A stretch of 64,000 nt of DNA from Bacteroidota bacterium. Lineage in GTDB: Bacteria; Bacteroidota; Bacteroidia; B-17B0; Aurantibacillaceae. Below, piece after piece: positions 32,911 through 43,400 of the stretch (positions are counted from its first letter, which is position 1; each line of letters opens with the position of its first letter). The DNA lies in assembly GCA_019638705.1 (NCBI GenBank), contig JAHBTI010000015.1, positions 1-64,000 of the forward strand, in the 5' to 3' direction. The notes beneath the pieces were generated by a model, which searched no databases, was not told the origin of the DNA, and saw nothing but the letters and a program-made list of their open reading frames with translations. Position numbers and translations under genes: made by a program.

Positions 32911-33759
32911 CTATAATGTAATGTCGGTTTTTGCACTTTCCCAACCGATGATAGCGGTCTTTCTTGTATTGCCCCACATATAACTGCCAATATTTCCCGA
33001 TGATTGGATAACACGATGACAAGGAATAAGGAACGCAACAGGATTGCTTCCAATGGCTGTGCCTACGGCTCTGGAAGCATTTGCGTTGCCGATTTGTTCC
33101 GCAATGTTGCCATAAGTAGAAAGTTGCCCCATTGGAATTTTTAAAAGTGTTTCCCAAACTTTCAGTTGAAAATCCGTGCCTTTTAAATGCAATTTTATTT
33201 CGGGCAATTTGCTCCAATCGTTTTGAAAAATGAACAACGCATTTTGCTGTATCAAATCTAATTTTCGTAGAAAAGTAGCGTTCGGAAATTTTTGTTTCAA
33301 GTCGTTCAATGCGTTGGCTTCATTGTCATTGAAAGCCATATAACAAACTCCCTTTGGCGTAGAAGCTACAATCAAATTACCAAATGGACTTTCGGCAAAA
33401 CTGTAACTGACAGAAAGATTGTTGCCTCCGTTTTTATATTCGGCAGGGGTCATTCCCTCAATGTTGATGAAAAGGTCGTGCAGCCGTCCTGCGCCTGAAA
33501 GTCCTGTTTCAAAAGCGGTGTCAAAAAGCGTAGCTTGTTTGTCTTTCAATAATTTTTTGGCGTGTTCAATGCTTGTGTATTGTAAAAACTTTTTGGGTGT
33601 TGTTCCTGCCCATTCGTGAAACAAACGCTGAAAATGAAACGGACTTAAATGTACTTGTTCGGCAAGTTCATCTAAGCTGGGTTGTGATTTAAAATTTGTT
33701 TTAATGTATTCTATCGCTTCGGCGATGCGATGATAATTTAGTTGGCTTTGCGTTTCCAT
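32911..33759 (-). CDS. Ada-like AraC regulator fused to O6-methylguanine methyltransferase
   Basis: Protein of 282 residues. The first 110 are an AraC-type double helix-turn-helix (LDELAEQVHLSPFHFQRLFH, then GMTPAEYK). Next come a small alpha/beta domain and the methyltransferase with active-site PCHRV (near residue 247). The N-terminal Cys4 phosphotriester domain of E. coli Ada is absent, so methyl-phosphotriester sensing by that route is not expected. It probably repairs O6-methylguanine and may activate itself and the downstream alkB. Confidence 0.93.
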   Translation of the reverse strand: METQSQLNYHRIAEAIEYIKTNFKSQPSLDELAEQVHLSPFHFQRLFHEWAGTTPKKFLQYTSIEHAKKLLKDKQATLFDTAFETGLSGAGRLHDLFINIEGMTPAEYKNGGNNLSVSYSFAESPFGNLIVASTPKGVCYMAFNDNEANALNDLKQKFPNATFLRKLDLIQQNALFIFQNDWSKLPEIKLHLKGTDFQLKVWETLLKIPMGQLSTYGNIAEQIGNANASRAVGTAIGSNPVAFLIPCHRVIQSSGNIGSYMWGNTRKTAIIGWESAKTDITL

Positions 33760-33863
33760 AATTTAATAACGCAAAGGTGAAAATGATTTTTATTTTATAA
33801 AATCCGTTTCTTGCGGAGAATGTATTTATTGGAGTTTATTATTACTTAAAATTTAATTAACGT

Positions 33864-35420
33864 TTACTTCGCGCTCAGCACCACATACGGAATTATCATT
33901 TCTTCCAAACTTATGCCGCCGTGCTGAAAAGTGTTGCGGTAATAATTGACGTAATGATTAAAATTATTTGGGTAGGCAAAAAAGCGGTCTTCTCTTGCAA
34001 ACACAAAACGCGAACTCGGGTGTTGTTTCGGTAAAAAAGCATCTGCCGGATTTTTTACTTCAAACACTTCTTTTGGGGTGTATTCTAAAGCCTTGCCTTG
34101 CTTGTAACGCAAATTGCTGTTCACGTTTTTGTCGCCCAAAATTTTGGTTGGCTCTTTTACATGAACAGTTCCGTGGTCGGTGGTGATGACGATTTTTATT
34201 TTTTTTGCCGAAAGTTGTTTAATGATGTCAAACAAAGGCGAGTGTTCAAACCAAGAGTAAGTAATGCTTCGGTAAGCAGGTTCGTTTTCTGCCAACTCAC
34301 GGATTACTTCCATTTCAGTTCGCGCATGACTGAGCATATCCACAAAATTGTAAACAATAATATTCAGTTTGTTTTGCAATAAATTGTTGATGTTGTCCGA
34401 TAATTTTTTTCCCGCAGTGAAGTTGGTGATTTTGGTGTAACTCATTTTCACGTCTTTGCCCAAACGTTTCAGTTGCGCTTGCATAAAGGCTTCTTCGTGC
34501 AGATTTTTTCCGCCTTCGTCTTCATCGTTGAGCCACAAATCAGGAAAACGTTTTTCAATTTCACTTGGCAGCAATCCGCTGAAAATGGCATTACGCGCAT
34601 ATTGTGTGGCTGTGGGCAAAATGCTGAAAAACGTTTCTTCGCTCTCGGTTTTGTAATAATTTTGCAACAAGGGCTGAATGGTTTTCCATTGGTCAAAACG
34701 CAAATTGTCAATCAAAATAAAAAACACAGGCTCGTTTGAACTCAACTCCTGCAAAAATTTATTTTTAATCAGCGTGTGGCTCATCACAGGCGGATTGGGA
34801 TTTTTTCCGTTCAGCCAGTTCACATAATTTTTTTCAACGAATTTAAAAAACTGTGTGTTAGCATCGGATTTCTGCATTTTCAAAACGTCCAACATGCTTT
34901 TGTCTTGCAGCTTGTCCATTTCCAATTCCCAATAAATAATTTTTTTGTAGAGCTCTGCCCACTCTTCCCAAGTGAGGTTATCGTTAATACTCATACCTAT
35001 TTGCCCGAACTCTTTGCGGTAATCGGTGTTGGTTTTTTCGCTCACCAAACGTTTGTTGTCCAAGGCTTTTTTCAGCGACAATAAAATTTGATTTGGATTG
35101 ACGGGCTTAATCAAATAATCCGCAATCTTGCCGCCAATGGCATCGTCCATAATGTGTTCTTCTTCACTTTTGGTAATCATAATCACGGGCAAATCGCTGT
35201 TCACCTGTTTTATTTTCAGCAAAGTTTCTAAGCCTGTAAGTCCCGGCATATTTTCGTCCAGCAACACCGCGCTGATATTTTTGTCTTCTTTCACAATGTC
35301 CACCGCTTCATCGCCGCTCAAGGCTGTGAGTGTTTCGTAGCCTTTTCCGTCCAAAAATAAAATGTGTGGTTTTAATAGTGCGATTTCATCGTCAGCCCAA
35401 AGTATTTTGATTTTATCCAT
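33864..35420 (-). CDS. porX: Type IX secretion response regulator PorX
   Basis: Protein of 518 residues. The receiver domain (WADDEIALLKPHI, phospho-acceptor Asp 55 in LLDENMPGLTG, Lys in YLIKPVNP) is followed by a linker and a PglZ-type alkaline-phosphatase-fold domain (FILIDNLRFDQW, VYNFVDMLSHART, TTDHGTVHV). This pairing and length are specific to PorX, which works with PorY and SigP to control type IX secretion. It supports the Bacteroidota assignment. The C-terminus has IIPYVVLSAK, typical of the family. Confidence 0.97.
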   Translation of the reverse strand: MDKIKILWADDEIALLKPHILFLDGKGYETLTALSGDEAVDIVKEDKNISAVLLDENMPGLTGLETLLKIKQVNSDLPVIMITKSEEEHIMDDAIGGKIADYLIKPVNPNQILLSLKKALDNKRLVSEKTNTDYRKEFGQIGMSINDNLTWEEWAELYKKIIYWELEMDKLQDKSMLDVLKMQKSDANTQFFKFVEKNYVNWLNGKNPNPPVMSHTLIKNKFLQELSSNEPVFFILIDNLRFDQWKTIQPLLQNYYKTESEETFFSILPTATQYARNAIFSGLLPSEIEKRFPDLWLNDEDEGGKNLHEEAFMQAQLKRLGKDVKMSYTKITNFTAGKKLSDNINNLLQNKLNIIVYNFVDMLSHARTEMEVIRELAENEPAYRSITYSWFEHSPLFDIIKQLSAKKIKIVITTDHGTVHVKEPTKILGDKNVNSNLRYKQGKALEYTPKEVFEVKNPADAFLPKQHPSSRFVFAREDRFFAYPNNFNHYVNYYRNTFQHGGISLEEMIIPYVVLSAK

Positions 35421-35491
35421 ATTGTAAATAACGTATTAAATGTATTTCTATTATTTGACTTAACGAATTTTAATTTGATTACATTTATTGT

Positions 35492-36028
35492 GTGAAAGCA
35501 TTTGATTACATACCTCTTTATTCTTACGAAGATTACAAACTTTGGGAAGGTGATTGGGAATTAATTCACGGGTATCCTTACGCCATGAGCCCCTCGCCTG
35601 TGAGGAAACATCAGAGTATTGTAAATAAACTTAGCGGTCAATTCATCAAATTGTTGGAAGCAAATATAGTTTGCGAAGTTTATTCCGCGTTGGATTGGAT
35701 AATCAATGACAACACCGTTGTTCGTCCTGATGTGATGATTGTGTGCGGAGAATTTAAAGAAGATTTTTTAACCTTTCCGCCAACCTTGATTGTGGAAGTG
35801 CTTTCTAAAAGCACGTCCATGAAAGACCGAAACGTGAAATATAATCTTTATCAGGAACAAAAAGTAAACTATTATATTCTTGTTGAACCCGAAACGCAAA
35901 CGGTTGAAATTTTTGAATTACAAAACCAAGCGTATGTTCCAAACAATTCTTTGAACAACTTTTTGCTTCACAATAACTGCAATTTACAGTTTGATATTTC
36001 TGCTTTTGTAGCTTCGTTGAAATTGTGA
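35492..36028 (+). CDS. Uma2 family (DUF820) putative endonuclease
   Basis: Protein of 178 residues that starts with GTG. The PD-(D/E)xK-like core is visible: ELIHGYPYAMSPSP, VVRPDVMIVC, TLIVEVLSKST and YYILVEPETQTVEIF. These proteins are abundant in cyanobacteria and some Bacteroidota; nuclease activity is predicted from the fold, and their role is unknown. It stands alone and is followed by a perfect terminator. Confidence 0.88.
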   Translation: MKAFDYIPLYSYEDYKLWEGDWELIHGYPYAMSPSPVRKHQSIVNKLSGQFIKLLEANIVCEVYSALDWIINDNTVVRPDVMIVCGEFKEDFLTFPPTLIVEVLSKSTSMKDRNVKYNLYQEQKVNYYILVEPETQTVEIFELQNQAYVPNNSLNNFLLHNNCNLQFDISAFVASLKL

Positions 36029-36032
36029 TTTC

Positions 36033-36065
36033 ACCATATCGTGGATTATCACGATATGGTTTTTT
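36033..36065 (+). terminator. Rho-independent terminator
   Basis: ACCATATCGTG and CACGATATGGT form a perfect 11-bp stem with a 6-nt loop, followed by TTTTT. Confidence 0.92.
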
Positions 36066-36157
36066 ATTTGTAGCAAACAAAAACAGCTACCAAAATTTGA
36101 TAGCTGTTTTTAAAATTAAAATGTGAGGTTTCATTGTCAGTTCAAAGTATTTTGATT

Positions 36158-36928
36158 TTATTCATTTTGCGAATTAGTTTTTATATTCTTATTCGTTGTA
36201 TTTGCTTCTTGCAATGCGTATTTCAATCCTATATGTAAAGCCATTCCATTATGTCTTATTTTAAGTCGTGAAGTAAAATAATTATCATTTGTTATTGAGG
36301 TTAGGCTATGTTGATATGCGAATGAAGCAAACAAGCAATACCTGCTTTTAAACTTATAACCACCACCGATTTCGGCAATACCTGCAAAATCAAATTTATT
36401 CACTCTATCTGTTACATCAGATGAATAACCTTCAATGTACACAGGTGCTGAAATAACGGTAACTGTTCCTGCACTATTTGTTTCTGTTGTTACACTTGCT
36501 GGAATATTAATGGTAGGCACTATTGTCTTAGCATGAACCAACAAAGACAGAATTACACCAATATTCATAAATCCATAAAACTTATTCCCAATATTAAATC
36601 CTGTCTTGATTGGAAGAGAGAGATAATCATAATTATATATGCTTATATATCTTTCCCCTGTCGGATTTCCTGTATTGTTAGTAAGAACAAGGTCGTTGGT
36701 GAAGCCACGCTGATTGTATATTAAATCCGTTCCAACCAAAAAATTCTTTTTAAATAAATATTCATACGTCAATCCTGTGGATATACCCTTTCTATAATCA
36801 GGTGGATATAAAAAAAAGTTTTCGGTAATATTTGTCATACTAATTCCGCCTTTCAATCCAATAAAATGATTTTGTCCAAAAACGTTCAAACTTCCGATAA
36901 CCAATACAACTAAAAATGTTTTTCTCAT
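36158..36928 (-). CDS. Outer-membrane beta-barrel protein (porin-like)
   Basis: Protein of 256 residues with a signal sequence (ends VFGQ). Alternating hydrophobic strands follow the pattern of eight-stranded barrels of the OMP_b-brl_2/PorT-like group, starting HFIGLKGGISMTNI and containing TGLTYEYLFKKNFLVGTDLI, IAEIGGGYKFK and the final MALHIGLKYAL. No enzyme motif is seen. The Asn-rich last 20 residues are not part of the barrel. Confidence 0.78.
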   Translation of the reverse strand: MRKTFLVVLVIGSLNVFGQNHFIGLKGGISMTNITENFFLYPPDYRKGISTGLTYEYLFKKNFLVGTDLIYNQRGFTNDLVLTNNTGNPTGERYISIYNYDYLSLPIKTGFNIGNKFYGFMNIGVILSLLVHAKTIVPTINIPASVTTETNSAGTVTVISAPVYIEGYSSDVTDRVNKFDFAGIAEIGGGYKFKSRYCLFASFAYQHSLTSITNDNYFTSRLKIRHNGMALHIGLKYALQEANTTNKNIKTNSQNE

Positions 36929-37014
36929 AATTTGAATTTTTGAAAACCAATTTACAAATATATAAACGTTCCTCTCATCAAACTATTGTATATTTGAAAG
37001 CACTTTTTTAAGGC

Positions 37015-38253
37015 ATGGCGAACTCCACCAACAAACGCAAAATTATCAACGACCCCATTTACGGTTTTGTAACTATTCCAAGTGATTTGATTTACGACCT
37101 TATCAATCACACCTATTTTCAGCGTTTGCGGAGAATTAAGCAATTAGGCTTGACGAATTTGGTTTATCCCGGTGCCTTGCACACACGTTTTCATCATGCT
37201 ATTGGCGCCATGTATTTAATGCAGGAAGCGGTTTTGACCTTGCGACTAAAAGATATTGCAATTTCCGATGAAGAAGAACAAGCCGTACTCGCTGCGATTT
37301 TGCTGCATGATATTGGTCATGGTCCGTTTTCTCATGCTTTGGAACACAGCATTGTAAAAGGCATCAATCACGAAACAATCAGTTCTTTGTTAATGAACAA
37401 ACTGAACAAAGAATTTAAAGGCAAATTGGATTTGGCAATCAAAATTTTTAACAACCAATATAAAAAACAATTTCTTCACCAACTCGTGAGTTCGCAGTTG
37501 GATATGGACAGATTGGATTACCTGAAACGCGACAGTTTTTTTACAGGCGTGAGCGAGGGCGTAATCAGCAGCGACCGCATTATAAAAATGCTGAATGTAG
37601 TGCGCGGAGAATTGGTCGTGGAACAAAAAGCCATTTACAGCATCGAAAAATTTTTAATTGCACGGCGACTAATGTATTGGCAAGTGTATTTGCACAAAAC
37701 CGTGTTGAGTGCCGAAAATTTGTTGGTGAATATTTTAAAACGCGCCAAAGAATTATCGGGTAATGGTGCGGAACTATTTGCTACGCCTGCTTTTCAACTG
37801 TTTTTAAAAAATGATTTTACGCAAGCACATTTTGAAAAAGACACTTCTTTGCTTGACAAATTCGCGAAGTTGGACGACAACGATATTATGGCTTCCATAA
37901 AAGTTTGGAGCGAAGGCGATGATAAAATCCTTAGCAAACTTTGTCTGAAATTATTAGACAGACATCTTTTAAAAATTGAAATTCAAAACTCTACTTTCCC
38001 CGCCAACTACAAACAAAGCTTGATTGACAAAGTATGTGCGCAATATAAAATTTCCAAAAAAGAAGCGGAATATTTTGTTGTAAGCGATAAAGTGAACAAC
38101 AGTGCCTACAACGCTCAAAAATTCAACATTAATATTTTGATGAGTAACGGCGAACTCATTGATGTAGCCCAAGCCAGCGACCAACTGAATTTGCAAAGCC
38201 TAAGCAAAACGGTAACCAAATATTTTATTTGTTATCCGAAAGGATTAAAGTAG
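37015..38253 (+). CDS. HD-domain phosphohydrolase
   Basis: Protein of 412 residues. The HD metal site is complete: TRFHHAIGAMYLM, then LLHDIGHGPFSHALE, and a later Asp in LDMDRLDYLKRD. This is the dGTPase-like HD superfamily; the substrate is probably a (d)NTP or related nucleotide, but family members vary. A TATATTTG box (36989-36996) lies just upstream as a likely -7 element. Confidence 0.88.
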   Translation: MANSTNKRKIINDPIYGFVTIPSDLIYDLINHTYFQRLRRIKQLGLTNLVYPGALHTRFHHAIGAMYLMQEAVLTLRLKDIAISDEEEQAVLAAILLHDIGHGPFSHALEHSIVKGINHETISSLLMNKLNKEFKGKLDLAIKIFNNQYKKQFLHQLVSSQLDMDRLDYLKRDSFFTGVSEGVISSDRIIKMLNVVRGELVVEQKAIYSIEKFLIARRLMYWQVYLHKTVLSAENLLVNILKRAKELSGNGAELFATPAFQLFLKNDFTQAHFEKDTSLLDKFAKLDDNDIMASIKVWSEGDDKILSKLCLKLLDRHLLKIEIQNSTFPANYKQSLIDKVCAQYKISKKEAEYFVVSDKVNNSAYNAQKFNINILMSNGELIDVAQASDQLNLQSLSKTVTKYFICYPKGLK

Positions 38254-38262
38254 TAGTGGTTT

Positions 38263-39705
38263 TTATTTCCAACCACCGCCCAAAGCTTTGTAAATATTTA
38301 CAATCGCAATTTTTTGGCGTTTGCTTACTTGCACCCACTCCAATTTTGTTTGCAGGGAATTTTGTTGTGTAATCAGCATTTCCAAATATTCCGCTTTGCC
38401 GCGCTTATAAAGCTCTGCCGAAGTTTCAACGGACTGAATTAAAACATCGTTTTGTTGTTTTTTCAAGGCATTAATTTCCTGCAAATTTTTAATGTTTGAT
38501 AATTCGTTTACCACTTCCACATAACCGTTCAATATTGCTTTTTGATAATTGTACATGGCGGTAATTTGTTTTGCCTTTGCCGTTTTAAATTGCAGTTTCA
38601 AAGCATTCATATTTATTAAGGGCGCAACCAATCCGCCCAAAGCCGAATAAGCAAGCGAAGGAGGATTAAACAAATATTGCGCGTTGAACGACTGAAAACC
38701 TAATGCCCCCGCAAGATTTATATTCGGGAAAAACGCAGCCTTTGCCGCTTTTACATCAAACTTACTTGCGCGAAGTTGATATTCAGCTTCGCGAATGTCG
38801 GGGCGGCGAGAGAGAAGTTGCGAAGGAATGCCTGAAGAAATTTGTTGCGGCACTTCCTGAAACAAAATTTCTTTTTTGCGCTCAATGGTTTGCGGAAATC
38901 TGCCCAAGAGAAAATTAATTTTGTTTTCGGCTTCGGTAATTTGTTGCGACACTTCTTTTTCCAAAGCCTTAGAATTTAAAAGTTGCGCTTCAAATTGCTG
39001 AACGGCTAATTCTGTTACTCTGCCCGCGTCTTTCTGCAATTCTACGGCGGTTAAAGCGTCTTGTTGCTTCTGAATGGTTTGTTGAATAATTTCCAATTGA
39101 TTGTCTAACGCCAACAAATTGTAATAGGCAACCGAAATTTCAGAAACCAAATTAGACACCACAAAGTTTTTTCCTTCCACACTTGCCAAATAATTGGAGA
39201 GGGCTGCTTTCCTTTGTCCGCGCAGTTTTCCCCAAATGTCAATTTCCCAACTTGCAGTTAAGCCCACATAAAAATCGTTCAATGGATTTGGAACTGTTTT
39301 AGTAACACCGTTATCATCGTAATAAGTTGTTACGTTTCCTAAATATTCCTGCGTGTATTTTGCGTAGTCTGTTTGTCCCGCATAACCTTTGGCAGAAACG
39401 CTTGGCAACATATTGCCTGTTGAAAAACGCAGACCCGAACGCGCCACTTGCACACGCTGTAAAGTCATTTGCAAATCCAAATTGTTTGTTAGTGCTGTTT
39501 CAATCAATTTTAATAAGGTTTCATCAGCAAAATAATTTTTCCAATTAATATCTGCAACGGTAGTCGTATCGTTTGAATTATTATTGTAGTTCGTTGGAAT
39601 TTCCTTTCCAGCTATGGTTACTTTAGTATCAAGCGATTTGCAGTTTGTAAGCATTATCACACAAACAACATATATAAGCGCAAATCTTATTTTGTAATTC
39701 TTCAT
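38263..39705 (-). CDS. TolC-family outer-membrane efflux lipoprotein
   Basis: The start is placed at MKNYKIRFALIY because it gives a proper lipoprotein signal with lipobox MLTNC; the longer frame adds 38 Arg/Lys-rich residues without a role. About 480 residues follow with the NodT/CusC-type repeat architecture: LIETALTNNLDLQMTLQRV, SWEIDIWGKLRGQRKA, LLGRFPQTIE, SRRPDIREAEYQLRASK. It provides the outer-membrane channel of the RND pump encoded upstream on the same strand. Confidence 0.9.
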   Translation of the reverse strand: MKNYKIRFALIYVVCVIMLTNCKSLDTKVTIAGKEIPTNYNNNSNDTTTVADINWKNYFADETLLKLIETALTNNLDLQMTLQRVQVARSGLRFSTGNMLPSVSAKGYAGQTDYAKYTQEYLGNVTTYYDDNGVTKTVPNPLNDFYVGLTASWEIDIWGKLRGQRKAALSNYLASVEGKNFVVSNLVSEISVAYYNLLALDNQLEIIQQTIQKQQDALTAVELQKDAGRVTELAVQQFEAQLLNSKALEKEVSQQITEAENKINFLLGRFPQTIERKKEILFQEVPQQISSGIPSQLLSRRPDIREAEYQLRASKFDVKAAKAAFFPNINLAGALGFQSFNAQYLFNPPSLAYSALGGLVAPLINMNALKLQFKTAKAKQITAMYNYQKAILNGYVEVVNELSNIKNLQEINALKKQQNDVLIQSVETSAELYKRGKAEYLEMLITQQNSLQTKLEWVQVSKRQKIAIVNIYKALGGGWK

Positions 39706-39787
39706 ACTCGGGCGGGTAATCCCGACAGGAATTTGCCATTTGAACGGTAGCCAGCCTAATTTCAAACTCGTGTTACGTGTTGTGGTT

Positions 39788-40381
39788 TTATCTTTCAATT
39801 TTGTTATTTGTCTTGCCATTTAGTTTTAAATGTCCATTGGTTAAACTATAAAAATAAGTTGTACTGTCAATACTGCTTAACCCCTCACTTTGCCCAGAGG
39901 TTATTACACAATCCTCTTTGTCTGTTTGAATAATTACGGTGTCTTTAATTGAGGTTGTAGTAAAATAATTACATTCTGCAAAGTTGGTTATTTCTGCGGC
40001 GATAAATGCGTTTATAACCTGCCCTTCTCTGTCGAGTAGTGCCATAATTAACTGGTCTGAAGCTCCACTTTGTAGGTTGTTTTCTTTTGCAAAAATCGCT
40101 GCCGTAAGTTCTCTGTTAAATTTAAAATAACTGTAATAATATAATTGGACAGGACAATCATTACAACCTCTATTTGATAATACCTCATATTTTGCCAACG
40201 CTTTAAAAAAAACGGTATCAAGTTTAGTGAGTTCTTCAAAATCAATATCCTTATCAAGCTGAAAAAAAGTTGAGTGATTATTTTTTGAGTTTTTTTTCAA
40301 AAGGTCGAATAAATTTTGCTTACTTGTCTTTGGTGAACAAGCTGTCAAGATTATGATTATACATATTAAAGTTTTAGTCAT
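39788..40381 (-). CDS. Hypothetical lipoprotein inside the efflux operon
   Basis: Protein of 197 residues with lipobox ILTAC (Cys 15). The mature part is soluble and has Cys pairs (NRGCNDCPVQLYYY, FAECNYF, KEDCVIT) that may form disulphides. No family is recognised. It separates the RND permease gene from the outer-membrane channel gene on the same strand, which is unusual for a tripartite operon. Confidence 0.7.
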   Translation of the reverse strand: MTKTLICIIIILTACSPKTSKQNLFDLLKKNSKNNHSTFFQLDKDIDFEELTKLDTVFFKALAKYEVLSNRGCNDCPVQLYYYSYFKFNRELTAAIFAKENNLQSGASDQLIMALLDREGQVINAFIAAEITNFAECNYFTTTSIKDTVIIQTDKEDCVITSGQSEGLSSIDSTTYFYSLTNGHLKLNGKTNNKIER

Positions 40382-40431
40382 ACTACATTTTTATTTGTTC
40401 CTGACTTTTATTTCATTCGCATAGTGCGTAA

Positions 40432-43400
40432 CTACACAGTTTCCGTAAAAGGCATTTCATCTTTTCCTTTCTTGTTCTTAAATTTTTCGCCGAGTACAGT
40501 AAAAAACACATACAAGCCCGGCACTACAATCACACCCAAAACTGTTCCGAACAACATACCGCCAACGGTTGCCGCGCCAATAGTTCGGTTGCCGATTTCG
40601 CCCGCACCGCTTGCAAATACCAAGGGCAACAAACCTGCAATAAACGCGAACGATGTCATTAAAATTGGTCGCAAACGCTCTGCTGCACCTTGAATGGCGG
40701 CTTCTACGGCGGTTTTTCCTTCGCGGTATTTTAAGGTGGCAAACTCAATAATCAAAATGGCGTTTTTACCCAAAATACCAATGAGCATAATCATGGCAAT
40801 TTGCGCGTAAATATTGTTTTCCAAACCTAAAATCATTAAGAAAAATAACGCGCCGAAAACGCCCACAGGCAAAGACAAAATTACAGGCAAAGGCAACAAA
40901 AAACTTTCGTATTGCGCGGCAAGCAACAAATACACAAACAACAAACATATTGCGAAAATAAAAATGGCTTGATTTCCTGCATTTGCCTGGTCGCGCGAAG
41001 AACCCGCCCAATCGTAGCCGTAGCCTTTCGGTAATTTTTCTTTGGCGGTTTCCTTAATGGCTGCAATGGCTTGTCCGCTGCTGAAACCTTTGGCGGGCTG
41101 TCCGTTTACCATAGCAGACGTGTACATATTGTAGCGTGTAACCTGTTCGGGTCCGTAAACTTTTTCAATGCTTAAAAACGATGAGTACGGCACCATTTCG
41201 CCTGCATTGTTTTTAATGTAAAATTTCAATATGTCTTCGGGGTGCGCACGATATTCGGGCAAAGATTGCACCATAACTTTATACAACTGACCAAAGCGAA
41301 TAAAATTTGTGGCGTATTCGCTGCCGATGAGCGTTTGCAAGGTGCTCATCGCATTATCGGCGGTAATGCCTTTTTGCGCGGCTTTGTCTTCGTCCATACG
41401 CAACAAAAATTGCGGAAAACGCGCGTTGAATGTGGTAAACACACTTTGCAATTCAGGACGTTTGTTTAATTCTTTCACAAAATCATCGGTAACTTCTTGC
41501 AATCTCACCAAATCACCTGAGCCGCTTTTGTCCAACAAACGCATTTCAAAACCGCTTGAATTTCCATAACCCGGAACAGGCGGCGGCGTGAAAAATTCAA
41601 TGGTGGCAGCCTTAATGTGATTTGTTTTTTCTTTCAGCAATTCAATAATTTCTTTGTCGGAATGTTTACGTTCGCTCCAATTTTTTAAACTGATTAAGTT
41701 CATACCATACACCGCGCCCGAACCTTCTGATAAAATGCTGTATCCTGCCAATCCCGACACGGATTCCACATCTTCCATTTCACTTGCAATGCGCTGAACT
41801 TCGTCCGACACTTCTTCGGTGCGCTCTAATGTTGCGCCTGAAGGCGTGGTAATGTTGGCGTAAATTGCGCCCTGGTCTTCTTCGGGAATAAAACCTGAGG
41901 GAACAAAATTTCCTACCAAGCCCGCGCCAATGCTAAACACAATTAAAATGCCGTAAGTAATGATGCTGCGATTTGCGATTTTGGAAATTAAAGTTTTGTA
42001 TTTATCTGAAACATTGTTGTAAGCGGTGTTGAACTTTTCAAAAAATTTTGTGAGCCACGATTTTTTTGCGGGAGAAGAATTTGCATGAACGTTTTTGAGA
42101 AATAACACGCATAAAGCAGGCGTTAATGTAAGAGCCGTAACACCCGATAACACAATAGACACAGCCATAGTTAATGAAAACTGACGGTAGAAAATTCCGG
42201 TTGGTCCTTCCATAAACGACACAGGAATAAACACCGCGCTCATCACCAATGTAATGGCAATAATTGCGCCCGAAATTTCGCGCATCGCCTCTTCGGTTGC
42301 TTTTTTTGCACCCATGCGCGCGTGTTCCATTTTGGCGTGAACGGCTTCTATCACCACAATGGCGTTATCCACCACAATGCCTATTGCCAACACCAAAGCA
42401 AATAAGGTAATTAAGTTGAGCGAAAAGCCCATGAGTTGCATAAAGAAAAATGTTCCGACCAAGGACACGGGCACAGCCAAAATTGGAATGATTGTAGAAC
42501 GAAAATCCTGCAAGAAAATAAATACCACAAGTGCCACCAAAATAAATGCTTCAATCAAGGTTTTAATTACTTCGTGAATAGAAGCATCTAAAAACTGCGA
42601 CACATCATAGCTCACGGTGTAATCCATTCCTTTAGGAAAAGATGCTGCTTTAATTTCAGTCATGCGCGTTTTTATGTTTTCAATAACTTCCTGCGCGTTT
42701 GTGCCGGGGCGTTGCTTCAACATAATTGCGGCAGAAGGCTGTCCGTTTTCTTTTGAAAGCACATCGTAATCCTGCGAGTCAAAAGCAATTTCGGCAATGT
42801 CTTTCAGGCGAATGGCTTCGCCCTCTTCGCTGCTGCGCAATACAAGTTTTTCGTAGGCTTCCTGCGTATTGCGCTTACCTGTATATTTCAACACATATTG
42901 CAAGGCTTGCGCTTCACGCCCCGAACTTTCTCCGATTTTTCCCGGTGCAGCTTCCACGTTTTGTGCGCGTAGCATTTCAATAACTTCGGTGGCAGAAATG
43001 TTGTACATCTGCATACGGTCGGGTTTCAGCCAGATGCGCATAGCGTATTCGCGTTGCCCCATAATGTCGGCGAAACCAACGCCCTCAATGCGTTTGAGTT
43101 CGGGCAACACGTTTATATCAACAAAATTGTAAAGAAATTTTTCGTCCAAAACACTGTCTGTGCTCAAAATGTTTAAGTAAAGCAACATACTGTTTTGAAC
43201 TTTCTCAACCACCACGCCCGCTTTAATGGCTTCTTCGGGAAGCTCGTCCAACGTTGATGACACGCGGTTTTGCACGTTTACTGCCGCCACATCAGGGTCT
43301 GTTCCTGCTTTAAAAATAATTTGAATAACACTTGTGCCGTCATTCCCCGAAACGGAAGCCATGTATGCCATGCCCGGAACACCGTTAATAGCACGTTCAA

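Noticed and set aside
39706-39819. N-terminal extension of the TolC-like protein
   Set aside because: It would hide the lipoprotein signal that starts at MKNYK; the added stretch is basic and not conserved-looking.
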